Below are positions 1 to 9,960 of a stretch of 64,000 bases of DNA, piece after piece; positions within the stretch are counted from its first letter, which is position 1; every line of letters begins with the position of its first letter. The DNA is from Chryseobacterium jejuense (GTDB lineage Bacteria; Bacteroidota; Bacteroidia; Flavobacteriales; Weeksellaceae), in NCBI RefSeq assembly GCF_017877355.1, contig NZ_JAGIPR010000003.1:62001-126000 (forward strand), written 5' to 3'. The translations under genes were made by a program, and so were the position numbers. Under the pieces are notes generated by a model. It made no database searches, was not told where the DNA came from, and saw only the letters and a list, made by a program, of their open reading frames with translations.

Positions 1-129
1 GAATGTAGAATGCTGTCTGAAATGAATGGTATTGATCCTAAAAAAGTATTTATTTTTAATGCTGACAGACAGACGAAATGTGAGAGGGTATTTTTATATA
101 AAAATGGGAAGATAGTGAGAGAAGAATAG
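1..129 (+). CDS. C-terminal end of an unidentified protein (5' truncated)
   Basis: Frame 1 is open from the first base to a TAG at 127-129, giving 42 residues. The piece reads like a real protein end, with charged and hydrophobic residues alternating (PKKVFIFNADRQTKCERVFL) and a KNGKIVREE tail. The start and most of the gene lie outside the window, so no family can be assigned. A repeat-like stretch begins a few bases after the stop, so this is probably the last gene of its transcription unit. Confidence 0.5.
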   Translation, partial: ECRMLSEMNGIDPKKVFIFNADRQTKCERVFLYKNGKIVREE

Positions 130-132
130 TAG

Positions 133-406
133 ATAAGACAGAAAGTTAGAAGCTGGAAGAGAGAAGTTCTCTCAGCCAGCAAATTACTGACGTTTTATTC
201 TTGGGGCTCTTTGCTATAGAGAAAATAAGATATTGATCTAAAATATTTAACTACTTACTAGTGTTATTAAACCTGAAAGTATCTTCCTGCTTCCAATCTT
301 TTCACTCCTTCTTTTCCCATAAACTTTTTATTTTTTAGAATGATTAAAGTTCATATTTCGTCCGAAAGTAACTTCCGGCCTCCCTCCTCCAGCTTCCTGT
401 CTCTTC
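133..406. repeat. Dispersed inverted-repeat element, copy 1
   Basis: The left arm (133-168) carries GAAGCTGGAAGAGAGAAGTT. The right arm (367-406) is its imperfect reverse complement, containing AGTAACTTCC and CCAGCTTCCTGTC. The interior is AT-rich and non-coding. Closely related arms occur at 22843-22977 and 37259-37560, always between genes. This looks like a non-autonomous dispersed repeat of the MITE or REP type; no transposase is present. It fills most of the gap between the truncated gene and the small ORF at 539. Confidence 0.6.
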
Positions 407-538
407 ATTCTTCCTATAAAAATCTCCTTTAAAAAAACACTAACAGACCCATTGTTTCTAAAATAAGTTTTAAATTTGAAAGAACTTGACTCTGGCCCTT
501 TAACAAAAGGGATAATTATAAATCCAATCCCAAAAATT

Positions 539-757
539 ATGAAGTATTTAAAGATAAATATTGAAGAAAATGCCGACCCTGAGGTACTGAAAAATATTGT
601 TCTTCAGCTAAAAGGTGTTGCTTCAGCAGAAATTGTTGACGATGAAAACCCGCAAAGTGAACTGAAAATAGCTTTTGCCAAAACAAAAGAACAGTTGAAA
701 ACCGGGGATTACGAAACTTTAGTCAATGATATTTTCGATATAATAATAAAAAAATAA
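539..757 (+). CDS. Small acidic protein of unknown function
   Basis: A 72-residue product starts at ATG 539 (MKYLKINIEENADPEVLKN...). An in-frame TTG at 476 would add 21 residues of poor-looking sequence, so the internal ATG is preferred. The sequence alternates short beta-like stretches (KYLKINIEE, VASAEIVDD) with helices, and no signal peptide or membrane segment is seen. It lies 24 bp upstream of the M1 aminopeptidase gene and may be co-transcribed with it. Its size and composition would suit an antitoxin-like or ferredoxin-fold protein, but no family was recognised and no toxin lies next to it. I treat it as hypothetical but probably real. Confidence 0.6.
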   Translation: MKYLKINIEENADPEVLKNIVLQLKGVASAEIVDDENPQSELKIAFAKTKEQLKTGDYETLVNDIFDIIIKK

Positions 758-781
758 CTCTAAAATTATTAAAGTAGACAG

Positions 782-3292
782 ATGAGAAAGGCCATTTTAT
801 CGATTGCGATATTAGGAATTTTATTTTCCGCCAATGTATCAGCACAAACCGAAACTTCAGGAAGAGAAAAAGTGTACAGAGCTACCCATACTAAAGTAAC
901 AGAGCTGAAACACACAAAGCTGAAGGTAAACTTCGATTATCAGAAAGAACAGATGAATGGGGAAGAATGGTTGACTGCTTCACCCTATTTCTATCCTACC
1001 AATGAGCTGATTCTTGATGCAAAAGCAATGCTGATTCATGAGGTAGCTCTTGATAATAATGGTAAAAAATCTCCTTTAAAATACGAATACAAAGATGATA
1101 TCCTGAAAATCACACTGGATAAAACCTATCAGAAAAATCAGGACTATACAGTCTATATCAAATATACTTCCCGTCCAAACGAAGTGAAACAACAAGGAAG
1201 TATGGCCATCAATGATGCCAAAGGACTTTATTTCATTAATGCTCAGGGAACAGATCCGGAACTTCCGACGCAAATCTGGACACAAGGAGAAACAGAAGCC
1301 TCTTCTGCATGGTTTCCAACCATTGATAAACCAAATCAAAAAACAACTCAGGAAATCTACATGACAGTCCCTGATAAATATGTTACTCTATCAAATGGTA
1401 TCCTGAAAGACTCTCAAAAAGAATCTAACGGATTAAGAACCGATCATTGGGTAATGGATAAAAGACATTCTACTTACCTTTTTTTCATGGGAGTAGGAGA
1501 GTATGCTATTGTAAAAGATAAATGGAAGAACATTCCTGTTGATTACTATATCGAAAAAGAATACGAGCCTTACGCTAAACAGATCTATGGAAATACTCCG
1601 GAAATGATCGATTTTTTCTCTAAAAGAATGAATTACGATTATCCGTGGGTTAAATATGCCCAAATTTCCGGTAGAAACTATGTGAGTGGTGCGATGGAAA
1701 ATACAACAGCAACGCTTCATGGAAGTGATATTCTTCAAAAGCCGGGACAGCTTATCGATGAAAATACATGGGAAGATACCATTGCTCACGAACTATTTCA
1801 CCATTGGTTTGGAGATCTGGTAACCGCAGAAAGCTGGAGTAACCTTACGGTAAACGAATCCTTTGCTAATTATTCTGAATACCTTTGGAATGAACATAAA
1901 TATGGAAAAGATCAGGCCGATTATCACCTGATGACTGATGTGAACAGATACATCCATAATCCATCTGATTTTAATAAAAATCTGGTAAGATTCAATTATG
2001 AGTCCCGTGAAGATGTATTTGATCTGGTAACCTATCAGAAAGGAGGCGGAATCTTGAATATGTTGAGAAGCTATTTAGGAGATGATGCTTTCTTTGCTGG
2101 GATGAATGACTACCTGAAGACAAATGAATATCAGAATGCAGAAGCCCATCAGTTGAGACTTTCCTTTGAAAAAGTTTCAGGAAAAGACCTGAACTGGTTC
2201 TTTAATCAATGGTATTTTGGAAGCGGAAATCCAAAGGTAAACTATTCATTTACATTTGAACCTGTGAAAAAACAGGTGGCTGTTACAATCAATCAGACCC
2301 AGGATCAGATGTTTGAATTTTCTCTGGCAATTGATGTGTATGACAATGGAAAACCAAAGAGATATAATGTTTGGGTAAAGGCTGATGCGAAGAATACATT
2401 CAATTTTGATGTTTCTAAAGCTCCGGATTTAGTAAACATTAATGCAGATGGTGTTCTATTGGCAGATATTACTGATATAAAAACTCCGGAACAGAATCTT
2501 TTACAGTTTACGAATTCTAAAGAATTTAAAAACAGATATAATGCTTTAGCTGGAATCAAAGATCAGGCAGGTAAAAGCCCTGCAGCAACCAAATTATTGG
2601 CGGCAGCGTTAAAAGATCCTTTCTTCAGAGTAAGAATTCAGGCTTTGGAATTAGTAGATCTTAGTAACCCTGAACAAATGAAGGCATTAGGAGCTGAAGT
2701 TGAAAAATTAGCATCCAATGATCCTAAAACATTAACACAAGCTGCAGCAATTGCAGCCTTGGCTAAAACAAAAGATAAAAGATACCTTCCTCTTTTTGAA
2801 AAAGGAATGAGTGCTGTTTCGAATGCCGTAAAAGGAAGTTCGTTAGGAGCTGTTCTTGCTATTGATCCGTCAAAGGCTAATTCATTAGCTGATAAAATCG
2901 ATTTGGATGGTGCTTCAGATGAGTTGCAGGCTCAGTTACTTCCAATTATTGTAAAAAATAAAGTAGTTTCTCAAATGCCAAAAATTGCTTCATTGGCAGC
3001 ATTTTACCCGTTTATCAAATTCCAGAATCCTGAATTAGGGAAATCTGCAGAAGAAGGATATAACTGGATCATGTCATCTGATAACTTAAAAGCTACCGAA
3101 AGTGTGACTAAAATTTTAGGATACGCTAAAAACCAGATAGGAGATAATCCACAAGCTAAAATGATGGTGGTGCAAATACTGAAGGATGGGTTAGGTAAGA
3201 AAATGGAATTACTGAAACAGAACCCACAAAATGCGGCAAGCATTAATAAACAGATTGATGTTATCAATAAAACCATTGAAAATTATAAGTAA
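782..3292 (+). CDS. Secreted M1-family zinc aminopeptidase with C-terminal HEAT-like region
   Basis: This 836-residue protein opens with a signal peptide (hydrophobic core about residues 4-18, cleavage near NVSAQ). An M1 aminopeptidase module follows: the exopeptidase motif GAMEN near residue 304, and the zinc site HELFHH with H336, E337 and H340, plus the third ligand E359 in NESFAN, the HExxH-x18-E spacing of the family. A beta-sandwich and an alpha-helical region after about residue 560 resemble HEAT-like repeats that close over the active site in larger M1 enzymes. It should remove N-terminal residues from peptides in the periplasm or outside the cell. A hairpin follows the stop. All key residues are present. 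Confidence 0.93.
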   Translation: MRKAILSIAILGILFSANVSAQTETSGREKVYRATHTKVTELKHTKLKVNFDYQKEQMNGEEWLTASPYFYPTNELILDAKAMLIHEVALDNNGKKSPLKYEYKDDILKITLDKTYQKNQDYTVYIKYTSRPNEVKQQGSMAINDAKGLYFINAQGTDPELPTQIWTQGETEASSAWFPTIDKPNQKTTQEIYMTVPDKYVTLSNGILKDSQKESNGLRTDHWVMDKRHSTYLFFMGVGEYAIVKDKWKNIPVDYYIEKEYEPYAKQIYGNTPEMIDFFSKRMNYDYPWVKYAQISGRNYVSGAMENTTATLHGSDILQKPGQLIDENTWEDTIAHELFHHWFGDLVTAESWSNLTVNESFANYSEYLWNEHKYGKDQADYHLMTDVNRYIHNPSDFNKNLVRFNYESREDVFDLVTYQKGGGILNMLRSYLGDDAFFAGMNDYLKTNEYQNAEAHQLRLSFEKVSGKDLNWFFNQWYFGSGNPKVNYSFTFEPVKKQVAVTINQTQDQMFEFSLAIDVYDNGKPKRYNVWVKADAKNTFNFDVSKAPDLVNINADGVLLADITDIKTPEQNLLQFTNSKEFKNRYNALAGIKDQAGKSPAATKLLAAALKDPFFRVRIQALELVDLSNPEQMKALGAEVEKLASNDPKTLTQAAAIAALAKTKDKRYLPLFEKGMSAVSNAVKGSSLGAVLAIDPSKANSLADKIDLDGASDELQAQLLPIIVKNKVVSQMPKIASLAAFYPFIKFQNPELGKSAEEGYNWIMSSDNLKATESVTKILGYAKNQIGDNPQAKMMVVQILKDGLGKKMELLKQNPQNAASINKQIDVINKTIENYK

Positions 3293-3299
3293 GATATAG

Positions 3300-3327
3300 A
3301 GCCGGCAAATTTGCTGGCTTTCTTTTT
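3300..3327 (+). terminator. Rho-independent terminator of the M1 peptidase gene
   Basis: AGCCGGCAAA at 3300-3309 pairs with TTTGCTGGCT at 3310-3319, and TCTTTTT follows. It begins eight bases after the stop codon at 3292. Confidence 0.7.
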
Positions 3328-3515
3328 ATAGATGAATAATTGGGATAGCTTACATGTATTGATAGGGTTCTATATTCAGGATTTAAAGTGTAGAAAAGGT
3401 CTTTAATGATATCTGTTTCGATCTTATTAATTTTTAATAATATTACAAAAATCAGTTGTTTTTACTGCTGTTTTTTGCGTTATCTTTCATAAATTCGTTT
3501 AAAATTTTAAAAAAT

Positions 3516-4844
3516 ATGAGTTTTGGAATTGAAGCGGCAAGCTATTATGTGCCATCTTTATATTTGGAAATTAAAGATTTAGCGGAAAAAAGAGGTATAG
3601 AACCGGCGAAATTGGAGAAGGGACTAGGACTTCATAAAATGGGATTGCCTGATGTGCATGAAGACGCGGCAACCTTTGCAGCAGAAGCATTATTAAGGTT
3701 GATTCAGGATTATCAGATCAATCCTAAAGAAATTTCAAGAATTTATCTGGGTACGGAAAGTGCTGTAGATGCAGCAAAACCAACCGCTTCTTATGCAATG
3801 CAGATGGTTGAAAAGGTATTGGAAGGAGAATTTGGAGAAAGAGTTTTTAAAAACTGTGATGTAGTAGATATGACTTTTGCCTGTGTAGGTGGAGTTGATG
3901 CTTTGCATAATGCCTTAGATTTTGTAAGAGTAAATCCTGAGAAAAAAGCGGTAGCCATTGCCAGTGACTATGCAAAATATGAATTGGATTCTTCAGGAGA
4001 ATATACACAAGGGGGTGGAGCTGTTGCGCTATTGATCTCTGCAAAACCTGATCTTCTTGAAATTGAAAATAATTGGGGAGTAGCTACAGAAAGTGTTTTT
4101 GATTTTTTCAAACCAAGAAGACAATATCAAAAAGAAGATCTGAACGGAGCACCTGAAATGTATCCTGACAAGATTGAGATCTTTACAGATGAGCCGGTTT
4201 TTGATGGGCAGTATTCCAATCAGTGCTATCAGGATAGGATCAGAGAAGCTTACCAGCATTATAAAGATATTACGGGAAAAGAAAAGCCTTATGAAGCGTG
4301 GAGGTATATTATTTTCCATTTACCTTATGCTTTTCATGGGAAAAGAGTCTTTACAGAAATCTATAGCCTGGAAAATGGAATTTCCTATGAAACTCCTGAG
4401 GATCAGAAAGCAGTTGCTAAATCTGAAAATTATATACAACTGATTAATGAAGCTATTGAAAAGACCCAAAGAGCTTCTTCAGAAATAGGGAATATGTATA
4501 CAGCTTCTATTTTTATGGCATTCCTTTCCGGTTTACAGACTTCTTTTAACGAAAATGAAGATCTATCTGGAAAAGGAATTGGATTCTTAGGGTATGGTAG
4601 TGGTTCCAAGTCCAAAGTATTTGCCGGTAAGGTATCTCCCAATTGGAAAACTGTGGCAGGGAAATGGAATTTATTCGAAAATCTGACTCATAGAAAGGTT
4701 ATTGATTTTGAAACCTATGAAAAGCTTCACAGAAAGCAATTGAGCCAATCTGTAAATCCAAATTATAAAGGATTCGGTCTTGTTTCTATAGAGACTGAGA
4801 GTCCAGTTTTAGCAGGAGCTAGGTATTATGGTTATCAAAAATAG
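3516..4844 (+). CDS. mvaS: Hydroxymethylglutaryl-CoA synthase (mevalonate pathway)
   Basis: A 442-residue thiolase-fold enzyme, predicted to condense acetyl-CoA with acetoacetyl-CoA to HMG-CoA in the cytosol for isoprenoid synthesis. ATG 3516 (MSFGIEAASYY) was chosen because the family starts with such a beta-strand; the upstream in-frame codon at 3456 would add a hydrophobic leader that makes no sense for a cytosolic enzyme. Expected catalytic residues are visible: E81 in LGTESAVDAAKP, nucleophile C123 in TFACVGGVDALHNA, and H268 in FHLPYAFHGKR. The usual ACYGG around the cysteine is ACVGG here, a mild deviation. It is a single-gene unit with its own terminator. A related beta-ketoacyl/HMG-like synthase is possible but less likely. 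Confidence 0.88.
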   Translation: MSFGIEAASYYVPSLYLEIKDLAEKRGIEPAKLEKGLGLHKMGLPDVHEDAATFAAEALLRLIQDYQINPKEISRIYLGTESAVDAAKPTASYAMQMVEKVLEGEFGERVFKNCDVVDMTFACVGGVDALHNALDFVRVNPEKKAVAIASDYAKYELDSSGEYTQGGGAVALLISAKPDLLEIENNWGVATESVFDFFKPRRQYQKEDLNGAPEMYPDKIEIFTDEPVFDGQYSNQCYQDRIREAYQHYKDITGKEKPYEAWRYIIFHLPYAFHGKRVFTEIYSLENGISYETPEDQKAVAKSENYIQLINEAIEKTQRASSEIGNMYTASIFMAFLSGLQTSFNENEDLSGKGIGFLGYGSGSKSKVFAGKVSPNWKTVAGKWNLFENLTHRKVIDFETYEKLHRKQLSQSVNPNYKGFGLVSIETESPVLAGARYYGYQK

Positions 4845-4863
4845 TTTTAAAATTAAAACATAT

Positions 4864-4896
4864 AAAAAGCATTCCAAAAATTGGAATGCTTTTTTT
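4864..4896 (+). terminator. Rho-independent terminator after HMG-CoA synthase
   Basis: The stem AGCATTCCAA / TTGGAATGCT (4868-4890) has a short A loop, is preceded by an A-run and followed by seven T. The flanking A and T runs could let it act in both directions. Confidence 0.85.
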
Positions 4897-5541
4897 GTCC
4901 CAGTTAAGTATTGTTGTTAAAAGATAGTAACAGCAGTATGTAATGTGATATCTGCTTATTCAGATTATAGCTTTTTGAAAAGATAAAATATTACGGTTTA
5001 GAGATAAAATAGTTTAATTTATTTTGTAAAAAATAGAATATAAATGGCAAAAATAAAGTCAGGAGATATTCTCAAAAATATACTGATTTAGACGGATTTT
5101 TAGAGATCATATATTAACAGATTTTTAATTTTATTTTCACGGAGACTGCCTTTTTAGGCGGTCTTCCTGATTTTTATCAGGTTGTTTTTTATGTTTTTTC
5201 GCTAAAAAGTATTCATCTTTTTGCTGATTTTAGTTAAAAAAAGGGAGAGTGTTGTTTTATTTTTTTCGCTGATTTAATTATTTATTATTAATTTTTTTCA
5301 CTTTATTTTTTGAATTGATGTACGTTAATTTTTATTTCACTTTTCGTTAAAATTCCATTAATGTTTAAAATGATTTGATATTATTTAAAATTTCAAATAT
5401 AATTAAAGTTTTTTTTTATCATTTTTTAGAGTTATATGTAGATAATCCTTTTCTTATGGACTGTTTTCAGGTTTTAATAAATTGATGGTGTTAATATTTA
5501 TTAACATATTTGTCCCCTTGAATATATTAAAATCTGTTAAT
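4897..5541 (+). promoter_or_regulatory. Long AT-rich leader upstream of SusC 1 with tandem hairpins
   Basis: No convincing gene lies in these 645 bases; the only small reading frame is a 15-codon ATG frame at 5044-5091. The notable content is two adjacent hairpins: AGACTGCCT / AGGCGGTCT at 5143-5164, then CCTGAT-TTTT-ATCAGG at 5166-5181 followed by TTGTTTTTT. They look like a terminator, yet no gene ends just upstream. They could attenuate SusCD transcription or end a small RNA made from about 4900-5190. The rest is very T-rich, and I could not place a firm -33/-7 pair. Confidence 0.4.
5143..5190 (+). terminator. Tandem hairpins ending in a T-run (orphan terminator or attenuator)
   Basis: Two stem-loops lie head to tail (5143-5164 and 5166-5181), followed by TTGTTTTTT. 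The nearest upstream stop codon is about 300 bases away and already has its own terminator at 4864-4896. This pair therefore probably serves an unannotated transcript or the SusC leader. Confidence 0.55.
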
Positions 5542-8343
5542 ATGAATGTGAAGTTACATGTATTAAGTGCTGGAGCTTTGTTTTTTTTAGGACAAGCTGC
5601 CTATGCACAAAAATCTAAGAATGATTCTATTCTGAAGGAGAATAAGATCGATGAGGTAATCGTTACTGGATATCAGAAGAAAAAAGCAGATGAAATTACC
5701 CAGGCTCAGGCCGTTGTAAGTGGAGATGCTATCAGAAGAACTTCTCCTACAACATCTATCGGAAACTCTTTACAGGGTAAAGCTTCAGGGGTATATGTAC
5801 AAAGTGCTACGGGACAGCCAGGTTCTGCTGCTACCATTATGGTAAGAGGGGTTGCCGGTGTTGGTGGTTCTTCTGAGCCTACTTATGTGGTGAATGGTAT
5901 GTATATGTCTGCTAGACAGTTCAGTGCAATCAACCCTGCAGACGTAGAATCAATTTCCGTTCTTAAAGATGCTGCAGCTACGGCTCAGTATGGTGCGAGA
6001 GGAGCAAACGGGGTAGTTGTAGTAACAACTAAAGCCGGGAAAGTTGGAAAAACTAACTATTCATTTGAAAGTAAGTTTGGTTTCAGTGAAAAGCTGAAGG
6101 ATAAGAACTTTACAATGATGAACGCCAGAGAGTTAATGAACTATCAGAATGAATTAGGTTACTTAGGAGTAACTCCAAGATCTCAAACTGAAATTAATGC
6201 TCTTGCTGTTTATGATCACAACTGGCAAAAAGATCTGTTGAGACCATCAAGCATTCAGTCTTATTTGTTCAGTGCACAGGGAGGATCCAGAGAAAGTACA
6301 TTCTACTATTCATTAGGATATGATGCTGATAATGGTATTCTTAAAGATGTAGACGGACTTAAGAGATATACAGGTAATTTCGGATTTACTAACAAATTGA
6401 GCGAAAAGTTAAACGTTGGAGTTAACTTAGGAGTTCAGTATCAGGTTACGCAGAACTTTAGAGACAGAAACAATACACAGAACCCATTCGCGGCAATGTA
6501 TAAATATGCTCCTTACGAGCCGATTTATAACCCAGACGGAAGCTACAATCAGAAAATGAGAGCAGGTTCCAACACTGTAGAGCAGATCCGTAATAACAGA
6601 GCAGAAGACCAGAGATTAAGAATTCCGGTAACTTTATTCGGTGAATATAAAATCATGGACGGATTGAAATTTAAAACTAATTTCAACGGACTTTACGACT
6701 GGTACATGAATACCACTTGGATGAAAAAGGGATCTAACCTGGATTTAACTACCAACAAAATCCCTACAGGTTCATTGGCGAAAAACTCATTCTATGCATT
6801 TAACTACACATGGAATAACTCATTAAATTATAAGAAATCATTCGGAAAACATAATTTCGATTTCTTAGGATTTATCGAATATAACGATAACTTCACTGAA
6901 AATGTGAATGCAAGTGCTTATGGATTAAAATCTACTACACTTAGCGTACCTTCTATCACGACTCCTTCAGACAGAAATACATTTACCGGAACTAAAGTTA
7001 GAAATACTCTTTTCAGTTTAGCTGGTATGGTAAACTATGATTATGAAGGTAAATATTTAGCAACAGGATCATTAAGAAGAGATGCTTCTTCCAGATTTGG
7101 AGCTAATAACAAGAGCGGGATCTTCTGGTCTGCCAGTGCTGCTTGGAACATTGCGAAGGAAGACTTCATGAAAGGTGGTTTCATCAACGACTTGAAATTG
7201 AGAGCTTCTTACGGTACAACTGGAAATGACGGTTCATTATCTGACTACTACAACGTAGCGAATGTTGGTTTCGATTTATACGGAAATAACGCCGCTTTAT
7301 TTCCTGGAACTTATAACAGTACCGAAAAAGCTTACATCATTGGTAACACGAATCTGAAATGGGAAGCTAATGCGGTAACTAACGCAGGGGTTGACTTTAC
7401 AATGTGGAAGAGAAGAATCCGTGGATCCGTAGAAGTTTATCAAAACAAGAGAAAAGATTTCGTACAGTTAGTACCATTGGATAAGCAGGAAGGATCATAT
7501 TACCAATATATCAATGCTGGTGATATGACTCAGAAAGGTCTTGAAGCTGAATTAAGCGTAGACGTTATGAGAAAGAAAGATTTCCAATGGACGGTACGTG
7601 CTAACATCTCTTTCCAGAAATCAACTCTTGATAAGCTGGCAGATGGACAAACTGAAAGAAACCTTGGATATACTTATCTTAAAGTAGGTGAATCTCCATA
7701 CGCATTCTATAGTGTTAGATTTGCAGGTGTAAACTCAGCTAATGGAAATGCTCAATATTACGATAAAGCAGGAAACATTACAGAAAAATACAGTGCTTCT
7801 GATGCTGTTCCACTTACAGATAAATCTCCTTTCCCAACAAGCTTCGGAGGTTTCGGAACTACACTTCAATATAAAGGATTCGATTTCAGTGCAGACTTTA
7901 CATTCAAGTTAGGAGGTTATACATATAACAACATGTATTTACTTGCTGTTGACCCAACTCAGGCTAAGGCTGGAAGAAACATGGCGCAAGCTGCTTCCAA
8001 CATGTGGAGAAAACCAGGTGATACAGATGTATTCCAAAGAGTAGACTCTAACGGTATGCGTGATTCTGATCAGTGGATTGAGAAATCAGACTACTTAAGA
8101 TTAAGATCCCTTACATTAGGATATACATTTGATAAAAAAGTTCTTGGAGAGGATTCTCCAATTAATAAACTGAGAATGTTTGTACAGGGGCAGAACTTAT
8201 TTACAGTAACAAGTTTCCACGGAGAACCTGAAATTTCTGTAGGATCTGCTGAATCTACATCATTATTCGTTCCAGGATCATATAACCTTTATACTTATCC
8301 TGCTGTAAGAACGATCATGGTAGGAATGCAATTAGAATTTTAA
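5542..8343 (+). CDS. SusC/RagA-family TonB-dependent outer-membrane transporter (SusC 1)
   Basis: The start is taken as ATG 5542 (933 residues) because it opens a clean signal peptide ending in AYAQ; the frame stays open further upstream but adds an unlikely hydrophobic leader. A TonB-box-like EVIVTGY follows almost at once, then the plug with the SusC signature LKDAAATAQYGARGANGVV and a long beta-barrel ending in aromatic F. Unlike SusC 2 in this window it lacks the N-terminal carboxypeptidase-regulatory-like domain. It should form a 22-strand barrel with a SusD lid and import an oligomeric nutrient using TonB energy. Its substrate cannot be read from sequence. The SusD gene follows 14 bp downstream. 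Confidence 0.93.
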   Translation: MNVKLHVLSAGALFFLGQAAYAQKSKNDSILKENKIDEVIVTGYQKKKADEITQAQAVVSGDAIRRTSPTTSIGNSLQGKASGVYVQSATGQPGSAATIMVRGVAGVGGSSEPTYVVNGMYMSARQFSAINPADVESISVLKDAAATAQYGARGANGVVVVTTKAGKVGKTNYSFESKFGFSEKLKDKNFTMMNARELMNYQNELGYLGVTPRSQTEINALAVYDHNWQKDLLRPSSIQSYLFSAQGGSRESTFYYSLGYDADNGILKDVDGLKRYTGNFGFTNKLSEKLNVGVNLGVQYQVTQNFRDRNNTQNPFAAMYKYAPYEPIYNPDGSYNQKMRAGSNTVEQIRNNRAEDQRLRIPVTLFGEYKIMDGLKFKTNFNGLYDWYMNTTWMKKGSNLDLTTNKIPTGSLAKNSFYAFNYTWNNSLNYKKSFGKHNFDFLGFIEYNDNFTENVNASAYGLKSTTLSVPSITTPSDRNTFTGTKVRNTLFSLAGMVNYDYEGKYLATGSLRRDASSRFGANNKSGIFWSASAAWNIAKEDFMKGGFINDLKLRASYGTTGNDGSLSDYYNVANVGFDLYGNNAALFPGTYNSTEKAYIIGNTNLKWEANAVTNAGVDFTMWKRRIRGSVEVYQNKRKDFVQLVPLDKQEGSYYQYINAGDMTQKGLEAELSVDVMRKKDFQWTVRANISFQKSTLDKLADGQTERNLGYTYLKVGESPYAFYSVRFAGVNSANGNAQYYDKAGNITEKYSASDAVPLTDKSPFPTSFGGFGTTLQYKGFDFSADFTFKLGGYTYNNMYLLAVDPTQAKAGRNMAQAASNMWRKPGDTDVFQRVDSNGMRDSDQWIEKSDYLRLRSLTLGYTFDKKVLGEDSPINKLRMFVQGQNLFTVTSFHGEPEISVGSAESTSLFVPGSYNLYTYPAVRTIMVGMQLEF

Positions 8344-8357
8344 TATTGAATAGCTTT

Positions 8358-9824
8358 ATGAAAAAGAATATAATAAAAATAAGTTTAGCTGCGTTGACTG
8401 TTTTTGTATCGTTAACGTCTTGTGAGAGAAATTTAGATCAGATTTCATCAGTGAATGAAGCAGAGGAGCAGGCAATGACCAGACCTGAATCATTCAGACA
8501 GGCTTTAGATGGAGCTTATACAGCATTTAAAGGAGGTGGTTATTATACTAGTGATACAGGTAACCAGCTTATTATGGGTGACCTTACTACAGATAACCTT
8601 ATCATTTCAGATGGAGGAAGAAACTCTAACGCTTCAGCTTCAAACTTTGAATTCTCTTCAGATAATTCACAGACTACAGGCTTGTTCAGTGCAGCATATG
8701 CTGTGGTAAGCAGAGCTAACTTTGTTCTTTCTTATTTAGGAAATGGGGTGTTATCTGGTACTCAGAAAGATAATGTTGAAGCAGAAGCAAGAGCTATCAG
8801 AGCTGCAGCTCATTTTGATATCTTAAGAGCTTACTCTGTAATCCCAACACAAAACTCAACAGCGAAGAACCAATATGGTATTTATTATTCTGAATCTTAC
8901 AAACCTTTGAATAATGATTCTTCCAGAAGTCTTAGTGTAAGTGAGTCATATGATAAAGTAATCAATGACTTGTTAATTGCCGCTGATAAAATTACACAGA
9001 ATGATGCTGATAAAGGAAGATTCAGCAAAGCTGCTGTATACGGATTATTATCAAGAGTATACCTTTATAAGGGAGACAATGCTAATACTATAAAATATGG
9101 TCAGTTAGCTTTAGGTCTTTCACCAAGTGTTACAACATTGGCTAACTTTAACAGTATCTGGAAAGAAAACGAAGGATTGGCTAAAATTACTGATGGAGTT
9201 TTATTCCAGATCTCAAATACTGCACCTGAGCGTAATACAGTAGGGGTTGCTTATAATCAGCTAATTGACGGTCAATACAGATCGGAATTTGTTGCAGATT
9301 ATGATTTCTACAACTCTTTTGCTAATAATGATGTAAGAAAAACGACTTACTTCACCCAAGCTTTATACAACAAAAAAATGTATAACCACATTACAAAATA
9401 TGCAGGTAATGGTGGACCGGTTAACATTGTTCCAATTAAGTATCTGAGAACTGCTGAAGTATTACTGAACGTAGCTGAAGCATCTTACAACTCAGGAAAC
9501 CAAGGGGCAGCTCTTACTTTGTTAAACCAGTTGAGAAAAGAAAGATATACTTCATTTACTCCTGGAACAGAAGCTGGAACAGCTCTTTTAGACGCTATCC
9601 TGAAAGAAAGAAGATTGGAGCTTGCTTTTGAAAATGACAGATGGTATACATTGAAAAGATTAGGAAAGTCTATTAAAAGATCCAATAAAGGAGATATTGC
9701 TGATGGTAGCGGATCAAAAGCGCTTGTTCAGACTCTGGATGCAAATAGTGACTTATGGCAATGGCCAATTCCGATCAATGCTATTCAGGCTAACCCGAAC
9801 ATTAAGCAAAATGACAATTATTAA
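8358..9824 (+). CDS. SusD/RagB-family nutrient-binding lipoprotein (SusD 1)
   Basis: A 488-residue surface lipoprotein. ATG 8358 gives MKKNIIKIS..., with lipobox SLTSC and the acylated cysteine near residue 22; an in-frame TTG at 8346 would add only four residues. The N-terminal TPR-like part holds the family pattern ARAIRAAAHFDILRAY near residues 145-160. The C-terminal RagB part carries LNQLRKERY and ILKERRLELAFENDRWYTLKR. It is the lid partner of SusC 1, with which it forms a two-gene operon closed by a terminator at 9850-9880. No adjacent hydrolase hints at the substrate. Confidence 0.93.
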   Translation: MKKNIIKISLAALTVFVSLTSCERNLDQISSVNEAEEQAMTRPESFRQALDGAYTAFKGGGYYTSDTGNQLIMGDLTTDNLIISDGGRNSNASASNFEFSSDNSQTTGLFSAAYAVVSRANFVLSYLGNGVLSGTQKDNVEAEARAIRAAAHFDILRAYSVIPTQNSTAKNQYGIYYSESYKPLNNDSSRSLSVSESYDKVINDLLIAADKITQNDADKGRFSKAAVYGLLSRVYLYKGDNANTIKYGQLALGLSPSVTTLANFNSIWKENEGLAKITDGVLFQISNTAPERNTVGVAYNQLIDGQYRSEFVADYDFYNSFANNDVRKTTYFTQALYNKKMYNHITKYAGNGGPVNIVPIKYLRTAEVLLNVAEASYNSGNQGAALTLLNQLRKERYTSFTPGTEAGTALLDAILKERRLELAFENDRWYTLKRLGKSIKRSNKGDIADGSGSKALVQTLDANSDLWQWPIPINAIQANPNIKQNDNY

Positions 9825-9849
9825 GAAATAACATTTTTAATATATATAA

Positions 9850-9880
9850 GAGGAGTCCCATGAAAATGGGGCTCTTTTTT
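9850..9880 (+). terminator. Rho-independent terminator of the SusCD 1 operon
   Basis: GAGTCCCAT (9853-9861) pairs with ATGGGGCTC (9866-9874) across a GAAA-type loop, and six T follow. Confidence 0.85.
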
Positions 9881-9960
9881 ATTTGAGTTTAGAAGTAATT
9901 ATATGTTTCCGGAACACGAATCCCGTAGCTCGTATAATAAGTTAAATTCTTTACTCAGAT

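Noticed and set aside
5044..5091. 15-codon ATG frame (MAKIKSGDILKNILI) in the SusC 1 leader
   Set aside because: Too short to support, and no initiation signal was seen; it could be a chance frame in AT-rich DNA.
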